Source: Fomes fomentarius | Taxonomy: Eukaryota; Basidiomycota; Agaricomycetes; Polyporales; Polyporaceae | Reading direction: 5' to 3' | Assembly (NCBI GenBank): GCA_022606135.1 | Contig: JABYQN010000014.1 | Span: 868,001-932,000, forward strand | DNA: 64,000 bases | Part shown: piece after piece, positions 47,141 through 59,154 of the stretch | Layout: each line of letters begins with the position of its first letter | Numbering within the stretch: the stretch's first letter is position 1 | Notes under the pieces: model-generated | The model's database searches: none | What the model saw: only the letters and a program-made list of their open reading frames with translations | Told to the model about the DNA's origin: nothing | Translations under genes and position numbers: made by a program

Positions 47141-48855
47141 CTATGCGAGTCTCTGGCCCCGTATTTCCCGAATCTCCTGCTCGATCTCGCCCCAATTGAG
47201 GAACCCCGGTAGACGAACCCTGACAGCCGGAAGGCCCGTTTGTGCACCGGTCTGCGGGTCGCACAACACTAAATTGGGGAACAAGTAATCAATGTATTGT
47301 GCAATCATCGCCTTCTCCAACCTTCCGCTCACATCAGCGTTTTGGCTGAACGTCAACTTCAAATCGAGCGAACAGAGTGCGTGGGCTGTCTTCCGCGGAG
47401 CCGTCGCCACCTCAATTGTCTCGGGTATAGAAAGCTTCGTCATGCTGAGCGCTTGCAGCTCCGGGCAGTGCTCGGAAAAGTGATGTAGAGACGTTAGGGG
47501 CGGATATGAGAGGAGAGGAGGGTAGGAGAGAAAGAGGCTGCGTACGCGCTTCCATGCGCGTGCGATCTCGAGGACGTCCGCATCGCGGAAGGGGTATATG
47601 TTGTTTGCGAGACAGATGTCGACCTCTTCGAGGTCCTGGAGCGCGAAGAGCGGACGGATGACAGCGGCAAAGGCGGAAGAGCCATCCATGTTGAGCCAGA
47701 GAAACTCTGCTCTGTCGTTGATGAGATGCACTGTCAGTTTGCGCAGAGAACGAGAGAAGGGCGCAGAGGCGATGAGGGAAAAGATGCCTATACTGCGGGG
47801 GGAGTATTCGTCCTCTGATGCGCGGAGGGAGAGGTTTTGAAGATGTGGCAGGTCAAGGAAGCCTGGGGACAGTGCACCTAGGATGTCAGGAGACCCTCCG
47901 TGGAGACGGAGATCCCGCATGGCCGGGGCGTGCACCGAAGGTCCTGGGTGTGCGAAATCCACGATACGTGCAAACAACAGCTCGAGTGAGCCCATGTTTT
48001 CCAAGATCGCGCGCACAGACTGCGAATCGAGTATACAGGACTGATTGTAGATGAAGAGCTCGCGGAGGCGAGTGAGGCCGAGGAGATGAGTAATGAGATC
48101 CGGACCGGGGCCCTGCCTCCCAGTGACCGCGAACCGACGAAGGGATGGGGCGGCTTTTGCGAGGCCGACGAACACGGGATCGACAATATCGAAGTCCTCG
48201 AATCGCTGGGGTGCAGCAAACGCCTTGCCTCCTGTGGATTCTGTCCCAAGCCGACTGATGGTGACCTCCAGGTCATGGAGAGACAGTGAAGAGAGTAGGA
48301 GGATGGATGTATCTGTCGGTACTGCATGCCTCCAGGCGAGTCCCCGTAGGGATGGAAGGATGGTTCGCCCGTGGTTGTGTTTCGTCAAAGCGCGCAGGAG
48401 CCTAAGCTCGCCCTGCGAACAGGCTGCGCCCACCTCGCGGATATACGAGGCGATGTGCAAGAAACGCTGCCATCTATCCAGATCGTTCTGAACGATGTCG
48501 TTCACAAAATCCTCGGCATCAATGTACTATCGCGTGACACGTCAGCGTCCGGCTGAGGAGTGATCATACGGTCACCGATTTAACTACTCACCTCCCAGAA
48601 CGCGGAGAGCCATTTGGACTCTGGCGAGAAATTTCTGCCGGCTAGGAGATTCCACAGAGGGTGAAACGAGTCGAGATTCCGCCATAATACATACGATGCC
48701 GGTTCTCTCCAGGCCCGACAGACACGCGCACACCTTGCGAGAGTCGCACGACCACCCCGAATCATCGCCCCTTTGTGAGTCGAAAGTTGGAGCTGATCGA
48801 AGAAATGTAAGACGATGTCGTAGCTGAAGAGCGCTGTTTCCTTTGGCGAGGACAT
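47141..48855 (-). CDS. F-box protein C with leucine-rich repeat-like region
   Basis: Two exons, 48855-48592 and 48526-47141, with a 65 nt intron; the junction is in phase (FWE / YIDAEDFV). The N terminus is F-box-like (SYDIVLHFFDQL then ATLARCARVCRAWREPASYV, LWRNLDSFHPLWNLL), a form common in Agaricomycetes. The long second exon has repeating leucine units (LLRALTKHN, LPSLRGLAW, LLLSSLSLHDLEV, HLLGLTRLRELFIYN, PAMRDLRLHGG, LPHLQNLSLRA, LQDLEEVDIC, CPELQALSMTKL). It ends EIREIRGQRLA at 47141. It converges on F-box B. A partial inverted copy is at about 59155-59540. Confidence 0.8.
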
Positions 48856-50195
48856 AGTGGCAACTGGAGTTGGACAGACGGTTACTTTAGGTCACTTCAA
48901 AAAGGACACGACAGACCGATCAGCCCGGGCAAGCGCAGTCGGTACTGACGCCTCGGGAGGTCGAGGGCGACCACTGAAGTTCCTAGAGTCGGGTGGTCAA
49001 GCTGCAAACAGGCCACTGAGTTGCGAGTTCAACGAGAGGTGCCTATACTCACTCACAGCGAAATGAACCTTGAACACCCCAGTGTTATACCCGAATCGTG
49101 GCGCTCACTACTTGCTATGTAAGAGAAAACGTCACTCTCTTCCGTCTCCGGTAGACCGGGATTTGTTATTCTGCGCACAGGCTCGCAGCTCGCACAGCTC
49201 TCCGTCAACTCCAAGTCGCTGAATAAAAACATGCATCTGTCACATCCAACCACGCTGAAGTGCGATGCTCGAGTAAGGACTCACCCCAGGTTTCCAACTT
49301 CAAGAAAAAGTGGCTGAGCATTCAAGCGCCCAACTGCTGGCAACGGTTCACATATATGGCAATCTGCACCGCCACGCACAACTGTCTCTTTTTTCTCTTC
49401 ACCATAATACCTTCAAGTTCATCCTTGGCTAAAGACAGTTCTCGTTCTCTCTCCCAGGTTTTCTGAGCCTGTAAACTCAAAATGTACATGACTCTCAGTA
49501 ATTGAGATGAGTATGTCTGCTCGCTGCTGCTCTCCAACAAAGCGAGTTGCCAACAACTGCGCCATATTCCGATTCATCGGTGGACCACTACAGTCACATG
49601 CTCACAACTCAATGCCTCGAAGGTAATCATGTTGAAAGAGGGGAACTTTAAATGACCTCTAGAAGACCTTATTCAGGGCGCTCGCATCAGGGATACGATC
49701 GCACCCTCCTACGCGGACTGTCTCATGAAAATTTTCGGGGTCAGTCTCTCAAACACATCGGCCCGGTTTACTTGTGATTCGAGGACTCATGCGACTACTT
49801 GGGCATGGCGACAGACCAACATACCTCGCTGGAGATTATCGAATTACCCGGCTCCGAACTTCCCATCGTCGTGTCTCTCACCCATGTACTATGTACTAAG
49901 AGTGCAAAGACCCTGGAAAACTGCACTACAGCCTAACCACTTGAAACTGTCTTTCCTCTGAGGTATAAAAGCTTTATGAACTCGATGAGATCTTCCTCAG
50001 CCGATGTTTTTCGACGCGCCCTTCCCCCCCTCTCCCTTCCACTCCTGTGATCGACATCCGGCCCAGGCCTTGTCAGCCTCACACCGTCCACGTATATCTC
50101 CCAGATCCTGACTCCTTGTCGCTCTCTTTGTCTGCTGGCACAGTCCCTTGTATCCTAGTTATACTCAGCATCCATCTACACTCGCCCCTTCCGCC
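48856..50195. other. Divergent intergenic region between F-box C and AA9
   Basis: 1.34 kb between two divergent starts. No supported gene. Holds both promoters; the TATA box of the AA9 gene and a CT-rich leader (50010-50190) are visible at its right end. Confidence 0.6.
49964..49970 (+). promoter_or_regulatory. TATA box of the AA9 gene
   Basis: TATAAAA about 230 bases upstream of the AA9 start, followed by a long CT-rich stretch, the usual look of a strong basidiomycete promoter. Confidence 0.6.
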
Positions 50196-51211
50196 ATGTA
50201 CTCCATCCTCTTCTTGCTCTTTGCCATCTCACCCCTGGTTGTAGGTCACGGATACCTCGCCTCTGTCACCGTCGATGGGAAGTTGTACCAGGGTAACACC
50301 CCCGGTAGCAGTAGCAGTGAGTCCCGTACACTTCGCTGTCTCCACGACATTTCTCTCACTTGCCGCCTTCTTACACAGTCTCGTCGCCGATCCGTATGAT
50401 CTCCGACATCGGGCCGGTCAAGGGCACGAACAACACCGACCTCGGCTGCGGCCTCCATGCACAGAAGGCAGCAGCAGTCGCCGCTGCGCAACCAGGGAGC
50501 ACCGTCAGCTTCAAGTGGGTCAGTAACACTGGCGGCAACGTGAGTTGAATTCCCTTCCCCATCCCCCCTCACGGTTACACTGGCATTTTGCATACCACGC
50601 ATACTGACCACCACTCGCGCTTGCAGTGGATCCACGCGGTGGGCCCCCTCCTGACATACATGGCCTCCTGCGGCTCGTCAGGCTGCACCTCCTTCGACCA
50701 CACGCACGCCCAGTGGTTCAAGATCGCGCAGTCCGGCCTGCGCTCCGACGGCACCTGGGCGATGCACGACCTCTACGTCGGCAAGTCAGACGCCGCGTCC
50801 GTCACGCTCCCCGCGAACCTCGCCCCGGGCGAGTACCTCGTCCGGCACGAGCTCCTCGCGCTGCACGGCGCGCAGGCCGTCGGCGGCGCCGAGTTCTACC
50901 CCGCGTGCGCGCAGCTCCGCGTGGGCGGCACCAAGTCCGGCAGCGCCGCGTCGACGGTGTCGTTTCCCGGTGCGTATAGTGACTACGACAAGGGCATCCT
51001 GGTCGATGCGTACACCATGACTGGCGACTATGTCTTCCCCGGCCCTGCGATCTCGGACCTCGCGGCGGGGTCGACTGCTGTCAACACCACTGACGTTTCT
51101 GAGGCGAGTTCAGCCGGAACCTTTACGCCCGAGACGTCGGGCCAGTACAAGGTCCTCATCTTCCCTCGCCACGTCAGCCGCATCATGCGCTCGCTCAACC
51201 TCGCACAGTGA
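50196..51211 (+). CDS. AA9 lytic polysaccharide monooxygenase (formerly GH61)
   Basis: Copper enzyme that oxidatively cleaves cellulose or related glucans outside the cell. Three exons, 50196-50316, 50379-50539 and 50627-51211. The signal peptide MYSILFLLFAISPLVVG is followed by His (HGYLASVTVDGK), which becomes the N-terminal copper ligand. The second His is in WIHAVGPLLTYMASCG. The axial-Tyr region is the conserved RHELLALHG...EFYPACAQLRVGG. Cys residues are placed as in AA9 (LGCG, SCG, PACAQ). The catalytic domain ends near AYTMTGDYVFPGPAI. A further 55-residue Ser/Thr tail, ending VLIFPRHVSRIMRSLNLAQ, is not a carbohydrate-binding module. Expressed enzyme would work with cellulases and an electron donor such as cellobiose dehydrogenase. 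Confidence 0.9.
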
Positions 51212-52088
51212 AGCACCGGCCTTCTCCCCTCCTTCCATTCCTATTCTCCTACTCCTGTGGCACTACCCTCCTTCCCAGTCGACCCTCCCCTCCTTCACAC
51301 ATCTACACTCGCTCCATGACACACCTGATAGACATAGACTGTACTCATCACGTCACGCCTAGTAATACAGTGGCGCCAGTGCTGGAACCATGTAGACACT
51401 CATGTACTCGCCCCATCGCTGTCGCCAGGTCGCGGCTGGGGCGGCGAGTGCGTCCAAAAGCTTGTACTGTTACTGTACTAGCAGCAATGCAGAGCGTTTG
51501 CAGCACGTCGCTGCCATTCGACCTTGGACGCATTCGTTCGAGACTTGAGTGGGCCGAGCTGGGAGAGCCGGCCGATATTATTGGAACACTAGTACAGCCG
51601 ATGATTGTCAAGCAGGTTGCGCGCACGTTCAAGTTTCCTCCGCCCAACGAAGGAAGACATACATCAGCAAGCGCTAGCGATGGCCATCGCCTTTTACAGT
51701 CTATACTCGTGGTGTATCCCATTGCAAGTCGTGCAAGAAGCAGTGCGGTACACTATACCTATACTAGAAACTATTACAAGATGCCTATCGTACAGGTCTT
51801 GCAGTCCTCCCTCCGACATCCGGAGCGTCCGATGGTCCAAGGAGGAAGCGAGCGAAGCACCGCTCGCGCGGGTGCGCGGGATGCGCGCAAATCTAGTCAA
51901 GACTGAGGGATCCAAGTCAGTATGGGTATGGTCATAGCATGGCGCCTCGCACAACACGCGTTGTCAATGGTACTCACATGCTGCCGTTCCCATATGTACC
52001 ATGCCCGACGCGCGGAGACACACAAAGAGAGGCAAGACATCAACCATCAGCCACAACATTCCACCACAACTCGATCAAGTTGCAGCAC
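51212..52088. other. Intergenic region between convergent AA9 and ZIP genes
   Basis: About 880 bases. It contains both 3' UTRs. A possible last mini-exon of the ZIP gene lies near 51900 (minus strand, CTCAG followed by TCTTGACTAG), which would change the ZIP C terminus from AAIG to AAIGLD. Confidence 0.45.
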
Positions 52089-54752
52089 TCACCCAATAGC
52101 AGCCATCGCAGCCACGCCCGCGAACAGGCTCGCGAGCGCGAGCACCTGCCGCCTGACGCTGCTCCGCCACAAGTGCGCGTCCATCACAAAGTCGCCCGCG
52201 AGCATCTCCACGCACGCCGCGTAGATGAGCATCCCGGCCGACACCGCGGACATCACGCCCTGCACGAGCACGAGGTGGAGCCCGTCCGACCTTCCTAACT
52301 TGCCTGGGCCCCCAAGTGTGAGCAGCCCGATGGCGATCCCGAGCGGCGTCGTGGTCGCGAAGGTGATGGCGAGGAGCGGTTTGAGCGTGCGGCCGGGGAA
52401 GTGGCGGAAGCCGTCTGTGTGAGGTGGGAGGGGTGGTGTCAGTTGGGTCAGGGCGAGCACACATGATATGAAGGGGCAGGGGCGACGTACGTTCAGAGGA
52501 GGAGGAGGGCAGGCCGGCTATGCGGATGCCGAGCGAGAGACCCTCGAAGAGCTGGTGGAAAACAATCGCGATGACGAGGGACGCTACAGCAGTACGCGAT
52601 GAGGATTCCAGAGAGAGAGAGAACCCGGAACTCAAGAGACGTACTGAACTCGGGCCCGGTGGTGATTGAGAGCGTGAGGCCGATCACGAGCGAATGTATC
52701 ATGATGCCCATTTGAAGCACCTGTTCATCAGGTCAGCACTGTTGTTCTGCCACTGGAACGAGTTGCAACAGAGAACTGACCAGAATCCCGATCACTTGCC
52801 GCCTCCGCCCGACCTTCGTCTCCTGCTCTCCAGGATCAGTCGCGCACTCCTCGTCTACGCTCGCGTCATGCATGTGTCCATGTCCATGTCCGTTTCCGGA
52901 TCCGTGCGAATGGTCGTCGCTCTCGCCGTCGATTCCATGCATCCAGCGCTCCATGTCCAGGTGCGCGTGTCCGTGGTGCCTGCTGCCTTCTCGTTCATGG
53001 CCGTGATTGTGGCCACGACTATGTCCATGTTCGTCCTGCTCTGCACTCCTTTGCGCCCTGGACTTCCCAATCCCAATCCCGGTCGCGCTGCGCTTCGGCG
53101 TGGAAGGAGGGATGTTCGGAAGGACAGAAGCGCCTTGGGAGTGTGAGTGCGAATGCGAATGTGCGTGCACGCGGGCAGGGACCGCTGCGCCGGCATCCTC
53201 GCTGTCGCTTCCGTTCAGCCAGGGAAATAGTATACCAGGCCACCTCCATCTCGAGACGCGTGAAGAATGCTTGTGGTGGGAGTCGCGCGGTTCATGTCGG
53301 TGGTGGCCCCCAGAGAAAAACGCGTCTCCCGGCGGAGCGGATACATGCGCCAGCTTGTGCGGGTGTGCGGAGGGGCGCTTCGACGAGCTGTGTGTGGTGG
53401 TCGCACCGTATGACAGAGACGCTTCGTGTATAAGTGTAGGGGCACACAGTGGAGTGACTTCGTTGGAAGATAGGGCAGCGGTCTCTGTCGCCCGTTCTGG
53501 AGGCGCGAGCAGCAGAGGGGTGCCAGAGGGGTGTCCGGCCTCGTCGAAGGGGCCAATGAGGTGGTTGTGTGCACTAAGGTGTGGACGAGGGAGGCCATCG
53601 ATTGTATCCTCTACTTCGCCGGGGCTTCGTACTAGGACAGAAGGACGGGCCGCGTCGGGAGAGTCATATTGCATCACCACGGATGCAGCTGATGAAGATG
53701 GCTCAGAGGCGGTGGGCGTAGGGGGTAGAGACGAATAGGATTGAAGGCGATCAACGAACGCGGTCGAGATATCTGGAGGACTCTCATTAGTATTTGTTGT
53801 AATTAATCTCGTTAGAAGACGACCCCAAAGAGGAAACTGGAGTTCCGGATACAGTCAGGATGGATGCATGTCCCATCCATCTGGTCAGTGCGTCTACGCC
53901 TTGTCACGCTAAGGTCAGGGAGCCCGTCATTCGCGGTTGGCACATCGCGCTTTGAGCGAGCCGGCACACCGCAATCGCTGCGAAGGCTGACATACGCTCA
54001 CCAATGCTTCCTGCGAGGTTTGGGGCTGCAGCATCCTTTCCATGTCGCCTGTTAGGGGCGTATATCCCCATCCCTAGAAGGGACTTTGATCGCTACATCT
54101 CGAGGCATAGAAACGGACGGGGTTTCAGACGGTACAGAGCGAAGACCGAGAGAATACAGTCAAGGACTGAGTCGGCGCTATCTCTTTATCTCGAACGTAG
54201 TCCAAGACGACGCAAAGGCTAGACAGAGCGGCAGGAATGGCCAGATGAAAAGCGACTGTACGTACATTCGACGAGGAATATGCTTAGCAAGGACGCGAGG
54301 CTATGGAGAGCAGTATGAGCATGAACGAGACGGTGGGAGCTGTAAACACTCACACAATCATCCCTGCCCAATCTCCAACCCGCCATTGCTTGTTCACCTC
54401 AGGGTCCTGGAGAGCTTTGAAGGCGTCTTGCAGGAGATGTACAAACGCAGTTGAGAGGATGACACCGGTGCCGAAGTGCTTCCCGATGAAAAAGAGGATA
54501 CTCGGGACGCGAATGGAGCGGAAGGTTGAGGTCACAGTCGGGAATGAGACGGCTAATGAATCCGAATCCGATTGGGTTCATCTTCTGGTAGCCTGAGTGT
54601 ATTAACGAGAAGAACCTACCAAAGAGAGATACGCCGAATATGAGCACCATGATCAAGACGCGTTCGGCCGTCCCTTCGTCGTCTTCTGCCGCGAGCTTGG
54701 ACTGGGGAAGCTTTCCGGCTGCATTGCTGACGATGTGAGATAGGTTAGGCAT
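52089..54752 (-). CDS. ZIP-family zinc/iron transporter with long His-rich loop
   Basis: Membrane importer of divalent metals. Start ATG 54752 (MPNLSHIVSNAAGKLPQSKL). First membrane segment ERVLIMVLIFGVSLFG, an intron, then FPTVTSTFRSIRVPSILFF and the family block HFGTGVILSTAFVHLLQDAF. A very long cytosolic loop (about 53700-52800) is Ser/Pro-rich and has His clusters HAHSHSHSHS, HGHSRGHNHGHE and GNGHGHGHMHD, plausible metal sensors. Then the signature helices MGIMIHSLVIGLTLSI and IAIVFHQLFEGLSLGIRIAG, which carry the conserved metal-binding HS and HxxxE motifs, and FATTTPLGIAIGLL. The last exon ends AAMAAIG at 52089 unless it splices onward. Gene order (AA9, ZIP) has no clear functional link. 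Confidence 0.88.
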
Positions 54753-55968
54753 GTACCAGTTGTCAGGTGGTCGTGACAGTCGTAGCAGAGTTGGACGCGA
54801 AGGTTTGCGTGGCACTCGCGGTAGCAACGGGCCTGAGGGAGAGGGTGCTCTGGCATAAATCCCGCAGCGTTCCTTACCTCTCGCCGGCACAAGAGGACCG
54901 CACCAGTCGGAGAACGGTGTTCTGGGTCTCGCGCATCTTTTGCGCTCAATTCCACCAATCGCGACTCGTCGGGATATAAAAGGGACCCCGGTCACTCCGA
55001 AGGACGATGACCTTCCCAGTCATCCAAGCTCCCGCTCTGCTGCTCTTCTGCTCTTCTTCGCTCTGCTGCCCGGACAACGCCAGACTCGACCGTCCAATCG
55101 CTCTATCAGACCTCCCAGAACCCCTCGTGTTACAACCCATGACCGCTCTGACTCATCGCGAATCTCCAAATGCGCGGCTAACATGCCCTTCAAGTCTTTG
55201 AAGTTCGTAGCTCTTATCGTTCAACGTTCAATTCGACCCTGGGACGGATGGGAGGCGGAAGCTTGGCGGATGAAAACTGATGCATGATGGGAAAGCTGGT
55301 CCAGGTGATTGGGTTTCAAGCTCCACGCAGCGAGATAAGTCCAATACACTGCCATAAGAGGCTTTGAACGCCTTTCTGAGGTTGCATGCCCTGAAAAAGG
55401 CGTTCTGTGGCTGGTCTAACGCGTCTTGTGTTCCATTTTCTATATCCTACTCCTTTCCTCACACCGCACAGGACGTGATTTTTTTCTCCACCCAGAACCC
55501 TCGAGAAACGGTGAGTCAAGAGGTCTAACCTTTGAGCAAGTTCACCGTTTCTAGGTTGCGGTGCGGCAGAAACGATGCATGTAAACAAGACGTCTTAACC
55601 TACCACATATGTGGAAGACGGCCTGACTCCCCAAAGGATGCGATCTTTGCAGTGTTATGATCATAGTTCACTTATCGCCTCCGCACATGTTCAAAATGCA
55701 GAAAACGTGTCGAATGAGCAACGGCGGATCGGTATCTTTCCACGTGATTGTAAGAAGAAGCGACGAGTAGGTGTTTCAGCGGTCACGCCTTTAATTTCAT
55801 AGGAAACGTAGGGTTGCTTGCTGCGCACCTGGGGTGACGAACTACGAGTTCGCCCAGGATTAATAAGAGAATGACTCGGTTGCCGAAGCGTCAAGCGCGT
55901 TAGATTCCTACGGCTAATTCAGTGTGCAGACCCGCAAACCAGATTCGTACCTAACCACAACTGCTACC
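54753..55968. other. Intergenic region with an orphan promoter
   Basis: 1.2 kb. A plus-strand TATA box, CT-rich leader and a signal-peptide-like start (55183) are seen but no following gene. An 11 bp inverted repeat lies at 55504-55514 and 55542-55552. The ZIP promoter is in the left part. Confidence 0.5.
54975..55284 (+). pseudogene. Orphan promoter and truncated secreted-protein start
   Basis: TATAAAA at 54975-54981 is followed by a CT-rich leader and ATG 55183, which opens MPFKSLKFVALIV, like the start of a fungal signal peptide. After 13 residues the text turns to QRSIRPWDGWEAEAW and stops within 34 residues. This looks like a promoter and first codons left after loss of the coding region. 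An alternative is a short noncoding or misread transcript. Confidence 0.3.
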
Positions 55969-56870
55969 ATGTCGTCCAACGAAGACGAACCGACGACACT
56001 CAGGTGAGCTGTTTGTATTACTCACGCAGGATGCGCTGACGGCGCTCATACGACAGGGAAGGTTTGTATTGCGCGTGCGGTGACCCGAGTTTACCCCCTC
56101 CAAGGGAGCTGTCGTGGCTAGATTTGGTAAGCGTGCTCAACGTTGCGCGATTCTGCAGTCTGGCTGGGTTCGTGAGGGATTGCGTTGGCCATAGATAAAG
56201 CGTGTCTGGCGACATCATCGCTGGTACAATCACAGGCGCATGTGAGTGACCCATATCCCCTCTCTCTAGAGTTTCTTGCGCTTGGTGTCGGCTGATGAAG
56301 GTTCGACTCTGCAGTGCGGGGTACGCTGAAGCCCACCACCTGATCCATCTGCACAACCACATTCTTCCCGACCTCCGTCTGCGGAAGAAGCAAGGCAAAT
56401 CGCAAGACGGTCGTCCGGAGCCCAAGTACTGCATTCAGCTGCTCCCCAAGGGTGCCGACACGGCGCCAGCTCGCGAGCGTTTCGCTGCCGACGCAGCGAG
56501 CCGCGTCGTCGTCGAGTCTAAGCTCGCGAAGAAGCCCGTGCCACCCGCGGAGGACGAGTGGGAACGGGTGCTGGTCTGCCGTCTGTGCAAGACCATGGCG
56601 CGCCGGTGGAAGCCCTACGACGGCCCACCCGGGCGTGTCCGGCTCGCGCACGACGTCAATCGTATGGTCTGGCATATTCGGTCGAGGTGGGTTTTGATCG
56701 TTCCGCGGGTCTTGGGTCTTGGGTCTTGTGGGTTTCGTCGAGAGGTACTGATTGAACACTCTTCTTTTGTTAAGCATGGGAAGATGGCGATTGAGGAGAA
56801 GGACCTCATGTTTGTGAAGGGCAGATCTCCGCAGCAGCTGCCTCGTCATTGTTGCGAGTTTGCATCGTAG
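55969..56870 (+). pseudogene. Internally deleted copy of the 11-14 kb F-box gene
   Basis: Begins ATG TCG TCC AAC GAA GAC (MSSNEDEP), matching the first exon of the gene at 14426-11251 (MPSNEDEQ), and reaches the same intron 1 donor (GTGAGCTGT). From there it jumps to the part of the other gene that encodes DGLTALVQEGRLYCACGDPS, here DALTALIRQGRLYCACGDPS. The F-box, coiled-coil and first finger are missing, about 2 kb. Downstream exons remain: HHRWYNHRRM, GYAEAHHLIHLHNHILPDL, VCRLCKT, MVWHIRSR, KHGKMAIEEKDLMFV. Without splicing the first frame stops after 12 codons; the only available intron would be 26 nt, too short for normal splicing. The C-terminal frame from 56295 is open and could be expressed alone. 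Confidence 0.75.
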
Positions 56871-57289
56871 GCGCGATGCGCCATCGCACTATATGTTATC
56901 CTGTATGCAAGACAATTGAGCCAGATGCTGGATACTGAAGCTGCTGTTGACGAGCACTGTAGCATCTCTGCAATTCCATACTCATACTCTAGCTAGTATA
57001 ACTGCTCAAAGTCTCCAGCCCGTCACCGACCAGGACAGCTCGTAGTACTCGGAGATCGATATGTTTTCAGTTTCCGGTCGGTGTGCATGTACTTTGTTTA
57101 TGCTCGATGCCGCTAAGAATATGACCATTCACATCTTTTGGGAACTAGTAGAGCTGAAGCTCGTACTGCCTGGACGGAGACGCATACAAACACCGATTGC
57201 AGCGCCGTCGCGAATGCCTGAGTCGCAACCTGTCACTGAGTCTCTAATTCACACCGTGCACGCAATGATTATTTCCTTCCCCTGCGACG
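56871..57289. other. Intergenic region
   Basis: About 420 bases between convergent units; no supported gene. Confidence 0.5.
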
Positions 57290-58466
57290 TCATAGCCTCG
57301 TCACAGACCACGAGAGGTAATGATAGTCCACCTGCGTAGCCATCGCGGACTTCAACTTGGTTAGCTCTGCGTCGACCTTGACCGTACCCTTCTTGAACAC
57401 CCGTCCGTCCCACAGCTCAGTCCAGCTCTCCGGACTGTGGCAGAACTGCGACAGGCTGCCTGAGTTCGATGCGCGCTGGATAACGCGAACGCCCTTCTCG
57501 TGCGCGCCGCTCTGCGTCCCGACGATCATGGAACCAGGTTCCGGAGACAGGAGGCCGGCGAGAGCGCGCGCGATATGCGTCTGCTGCTCCTCGGTGAAGA
57601 GGTGGAAGAACGCGCCGGCGTGAATCGCAGAGACGTGCCCACGAAGGGGGTTGAGTGAGGTTAGAGTCGAGAGCGATGGGGTGGGGGTGTCAGAGGTGTC
57701 TGTAGCTGCGTAGAGGACCGGGGCGACGTCCAGATGATCGGAGTTGAGGATGTCGCCAGGGACGAATTTGGCCGGGAAGGTCGAGTTCGTCGAGCAGAAC
57801 AGCTTGTGGCCTAGATTCCAGAACTCTGTGAGATATGTGAGTTCGAGAATCGTAGCAAGCGATATGGGGAAATTCACCGGCTTGGATGTCAGTCGCGACA
57901 ATGTTGGCAGCGGGCCAGCCTTCTGCAGCGACAACACGAGCGTCCGTGCCAACTGTAGTGTCGGTTGTTAGCGCTCCCTACAATTGCAAGTGCTTTGAAC
58001 TCGAATGTGGCTTACAGCAACAACCTACATCGAGGAGGATCGCGTCCTTCCTCTCTTTCGCGAGCTTTAGCAATTGATGATGGCCCTTGATCTCAGGGAT
58101 CCTGAAGCTGAACGAGGCCAGTCAGGTGACCAACGACAGCGGTTCCCAAGCTGATCACTTACTGGAGAAAGAGGAATAGACGAATACATCCGTAGGGAAA
58201 CAACTGGCATAAATGAAATTCAAAACATGGCTGCTACTGGTAGAACATTGAATCAGACTGACGGCATGTGCCTCAGATTGGACCTTGATAATATGTTGCT
58301 TGAGCTTCTGCTCGTCCAGGATCCCAGTCTGCGTGCTCCAGAACTCGAACTCTGGAGTCCCTGTGTGCAGAGGGTACCACTTGTCATCGAGTGGATACGC
58401 GCTGGCGTCTCGTTTCTCGCCGCCAAAGGTGTGCAAACGTGGTTGGGACGAGTCTTCGGTGGCCAT
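57290..58466 (-). CDS. Methyltransferase 2 (AusD/Trt5-like), apparently intact
   Basis: Third member of the methyltransferase family in this window, outside the inverted arms and more diverged. Start at 58466 (MATEDSSQPRLHTFGGEKRD), then YPLHTGTPEFEFWSTQTGI and VQSEAHAV. After introns come the SAM motif I region AILLDVGCC and, across the next intron, VGTDARVVAAEGWPAANIVA, then TEFWNLGHKLFCSTNS, FVPGDILNSDHLDV, SAIHAGAFFHLFTEEQQ, LLSPEPGSMIVGTQSG and LSWSVTRL at 57290. Motif I is complete, unlike in copy 1. Likely cytosolic; substrate unknown. No polyketide or terpene synthase is adjacent. Confidence 0.82.
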
Positions 58467-59154
58467 TTGCGACGTTGTGATTGGATGTCAAAGGTTGGGT
58501 GAGAAGAGGTGCCTGGGTTCGTGCAGGACGCAGCAGGGTTGATATATCCATGGGCTGAGCGCTGCACGAGTCAGAAATATATTACAGGGGAGGGAGCCGA
58601 GGGCGCTCACGAAGCACCACTCTGCATCCGCGCAGACGTCTTGGGTCGCTCTGGACTGCGGTCGGAGGTTCCTGCCAATGAGGAAGGGAGGTGCCGGAAG
58701 GGTTTGTCAACCTATGCCACGTGTGACTACGGATGTGTCCATCATGGTTGCCCATGCAGTTCTAACAGTACTTATCAACTCCGAGTCACGGCTCTGGAGT
58801 TTGGAGCAGCCCGGGTTATCAAGCTTATGGCCGAGAAGAGTGGTGATTCATAAGTCGAGCGAGGGTCCATAACTAGCTCGGAGAGACAACGAGTAGATCT
58901 CTACTTAGCACCGTACCACTGTCTCGGAACTGGTGCTACTATCACCGTCGCTGGCCGTAATACTAGGTGCTGCCGGATAGAGAAGTGAGCATACCCCTAG
59001 CAAGTGCTTCAGAGAAAGCCTGAGGAGGGTAGCCCAAATTTGTCAAGGAGGGTACTTAGTAACTAGTTCGTTTCCAAATAAGCGCTGACGTCCCTAGTTT
59101 GCGCTTAAGCTTCGCGTGCCTCGGCTAATTGACTCGTTCCTCGTAGTACTTTGA
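58467..59154. other. Intergenic region at the inner edge of the right arm
   Basis: About 690 bases with no supported gene. It contains the promoter of methyltransferase 2. The similarity to F-box C begins close to 59155. Confidence 0.5.

Larger units (their letters stand above)
42840..48170 (+). repeat. Left arm of a >5 kb inverted segmental duplication
   Basis: Contains methyltransferase 1, F-box A, F-box B (all plus) and the 3' two thirds of F-box C (minus). The mirrored order occurs at 59155-64000: for each matching pair the two coordinates sum to about 106,700-106,800. Intergenic DNA matches too. The outer edge is not visible. Confidence 0.85.

Noticed and set aside
53007..53738. 243-residue plus-strand frame
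   Set aside because: Antisense to the His-rich loop exon of the ZIP transporter.
55504..55552. 11 bp inverted repeat as a transposon end or terminator
   Set aside because: Too short and without flanking duplication or gene context to support a call.
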